Source: Desulfonatronospira sp. (GTDB taxonomy: Bacteria > Desulfobacterota > Desulfovibrionia > Desulfovibrionales > Desulfonatronovibrionaceae). Taken from it: 6,985 nt of DNA. The stretch covers positions 1-6,985 of the forward strand of contig SLAE01000136.1 of NCBI GenBank assembly GCA_007127015.1, written 5' to 3'. This document shows, piece by piece, positions 6,092 to 6,985 of this stretch. Each line of letters opens with the position of its first letter. Position 1 is the stretch's first letter. A program made the translations under genes and the position numbers. The notes below the pieces were generated by a model. The model saw only the letters and a list, made by a program, of their open reading frames with translations. It was not told the DNA's origin and did no database searches.

Positions 6092-6502
6092 ATGCGTGAT
6101 GATGTATCAGGGTTGACCCTGCTTGGCAAAACCAGGCCGGAATACCCGACACGGGTGGATCCGGGAGTTCTGGAGACCTTTGCCAACAAATTTGTTCACC
6201 GGGAATATGAAGTGGTCATGATAACAGATGAGTTCACCTCCCTTTGCCCGGTTACCGGTCAGCCTGATTACGGTCGTATTGAGCTCAGGTATGTGCCCGC
6301 GGATAAATGTATAGAATCCAAGTCTTTGAAATACTATCTCTTCAGTTATCGTCAGGAGCCTGCTTTTATGGAAACCGTGGTCAATCGCATCCTTGATGAC
6401 CTTGTGGAGGCAAGTTATCCGAGAAGGATGAACGTAACCGGCAGATTTAAAGCCCGGGGAGGGATCAGCATCGAAGTCTCCGCGGAATATGTGCAGACTT
6501 AG
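6092..6502 (+). CDS. queF: NADPH-dependent 7-cyano-7-deazaguanine reductase
   Basis: QueF reduces the nitrile of preQ0 to the amine of preQ1 in the queuosine tRNA-modification pathway. At 136 aa it is a single-domain (YkvM-type) tunnelling-fold enzyme. The nucleophile Cys52 sits in EFTSLCPVTGQPDYG with Asp59. The QueF signature ESKSLKYY (75-82) binds NADPH. Glu94, which holds the substrate, is in AFMETVVN, and RGGISIE (122-128) closes the fold. Aligned by eye to the Bacillus subtilis enzyme with a constant offset of three, the His before that Glu (His96 there) is Met93 here. The C terminus stops soon after the RGG strand, without the long tail of the Bacillus protein. GGGGAG at 6078-6083 is a strong ribosome site eight bases before the ATG. 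No preQ1 riboswitch is seen upstream, in keeping with co-transcription from the gene before it. Confidence 0.95.
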   Translation: MRDDVSGLTLLGKTRPEYPTRVDPGVLETFANKFVHREYEVVMITDEFTSLCPVTGQPDYGRIELRYVPADKCIESKSLKYYLFSYRQEPAFMETVVNRILDDLVEASYPRRMNVTGRFKARGGISIEVSAEYVQT

Positions 6503-6512
6503 AAAACAGAAA

Positions 6513-6568
6513 TCAGACGTCAGGCATCAGACGTCAGGTGTCAGATGTCAGATATCAGGCGTCTGATG
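6513..6568 (+). repeat. Degenerate 7-bp tandem repeat, block 1 (TCAGRYG)
   Basis: Eight heptamers follow without a gap: TCAGACG, TCAGGCA, TCAGACG, TCAGGTG, TCAGATG, TCAGATA, TCAGGCG and TCTGATG. The block starts ten bases after the queF stop. The first seven share TCAG with variable last three bases. It has no spacers, so it is not a CRISPR array. Confidence 0.85.
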
Positions 6569-6570
6569 CC
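6523..6570. terminator. 11-bp perfect inverted repeat inside the repeat block
   Basis: GGCATCAGACG (6523-6533) is the exact reverse complement of CGTCTGATGCC (6560-6570), with 26 bases between. It lies just after queF and before the end of the convergent nitroreductase gene, so a hairpin here could stop transcription from both sides. There is no U-run, so this is tentative. Confidence 0.35.
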
Positions 6571-6572
6571 GG

Positions 6573-6620
6573 CCACCGACCACCGACCACCGACTTCTGA
6601 CTACTGACTCCCGACGCCGA
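6573..6620 (+). repeat. Degenerate 7-bp tandem repeat, block 2 (CYNCYGA), facing block 1
   Basis: CCACCGA occurs three times (6573-6593), then CTTCTGA, CTACTGA, CTCCCGA and a six-base remnant CGCCGA. On the minus strand the units read TC(A/G)G-rich, so blocks 1 and 2 have the same period and face each other. Block 2 contains the stop codon and last codons of the minus-strand nitroreductase gene. Confidence 0.8.
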
Positions 6621-6985
6621 CCGGCATAAGATACATGGGTATTTCGTTTTGCTCCAGGTCCAGAACCTGCTGCACGCCTCTGTCATCAAATGCTCCGATC
6701 ACCACTGTTCCAAGGTTCAGCGCCTCTGCCTGCAAATGTATGTTCTGTCCGGCATGCCCGACTTCCATATGCACGTATTGTCTTCCTCTGTCCCCGTATC
6801 TACCGGTTGTACGCTCATAAATTCCGGAAATGACAATCACAGCCGGAGCATTCAGAACTGAAGACTGACGCAGGGCCTGGTTATACAGATCTCTTCTGAC
6901 ATCGCCGGTCTTTATCCTGCTTAACCCATGCTCAAGCGGCAGATATCGGTATACACCCGGCTCCAGACCATCGATTTTGCCTGCA
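6601..6985 (-). CDS. SagB/ThcOx-type nitroreductase, C-terminal part (5' end off the window)
   Basis: The visible 127 residues are the C-terminal half of an FMN-dependent nitroreductase-fold protein; the gene begins beyond the right edge. The order of motifs matches the SagB-type family: GLEPGVYRYLPLEHGL (6-21), DVRRDLYNQAL (28-38), APAVIVISG (46-54), YERTTGRYGDRGRQYVHMEVGHAGQN (56-81), LGTVVIGAFDD (91-101) and the closing PMYLMPVG (116-123). The GH-x-QN and GAFDD segments are the FMN-contact parts. Stand-alone members of this family are common, often with two nitroreductase domains, and their substrates are mostly unknown; nothing here points to a peptide-modification cluster. The last residues (VGSQ) and the TAG stop (6603-6601) are written by the 7-bp repeat, so the original C terminus may have been altered. 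It is convergent with queF. Confidence 0.88.
   Translation of the reverse strand, partial: AGKIDGLEPGVYRYLPLEHGLSRIKTGDVRRDLYNQALRQSSVLNAPAVIVISGIYERTTGRYGDRGRQYVHMEVGHAGQNIHLQAEALNLGTVVIGAFDDRGVQQVLDLEQNEIPMYLMPVGVGSQ

Noticed and set aside
6513..6620. CRISPR array
   Set aside because: Units are 7 bp and contiguous, with no unique spacers.

Overview
The window reads as chromosomal DNA of a Gram-negative anaerobe, most likely a Desulfovibrionales-like member of the Desulfobacterota (sulfate-reducer relatives). This rests on the character of TrpA, on a glutamine synthetase of the GSI-alpha class, on a queF / conserved-hypothetical pair and, above all, on what looks like a small selenoprotein gene. 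It is an inference from sequence character, not a database match.

Positions 1-3462 are the distal half of a tryptophan operon on the + strand: trpC, trpF, trpB, trpA. trpC/trpF and trpF/trpB overlap by 4 nt (GTGA and ATGA) and are probably translationally coupled. trpA follows after a 99-nt gap that holds a degenerate 8-bp tandem repeat. Together the enzymes take phosphoribosylanthranilate to tryptophan; trpE, trpG and trpD presumably lie upstream. TrpC has Ala where the family has a conserved active-site Glu.

Positions 3463-4894 hold a short inter-gene stretch with two GC-rich inverted repeats and a type I (alpha) glutamine synthetase gene in the same direction as trp.

Positions 4895-5301 look empty to an ordinary gene finder, because every frame is broken. 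On the minus strand, however, a 63-codon frame (5175 down to 4984) has a good ribosome binding site, one in-frame TGA at codon 24, a CxxC motif after it, and a hairpin whose position and loop fit the bacterial SECIS rule. I read it as a small Cys-rich selenoprotein; a nonsense-mutated pseudogene is the main alternative. This is the most interesting item in the window.

Positions 5187-5301 form a divergent control region between the candidate selenoprotein gene and a + strand gene for a 246-aa protein of unknown function. A 29-bp imperfect palindrome there overlaps a plausible sigma-70 promoter. The unknown gene is followed 49 nt later by queF (queuosine biosynthesis).

Positions 6513-6620 are two facing blocks of degenerate 7-bp repeats that fill the gap between queF and a convergent SagB-type nitroreductase gene. 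The latter runs off the right edge and takes its last codons and stop from the repeat.
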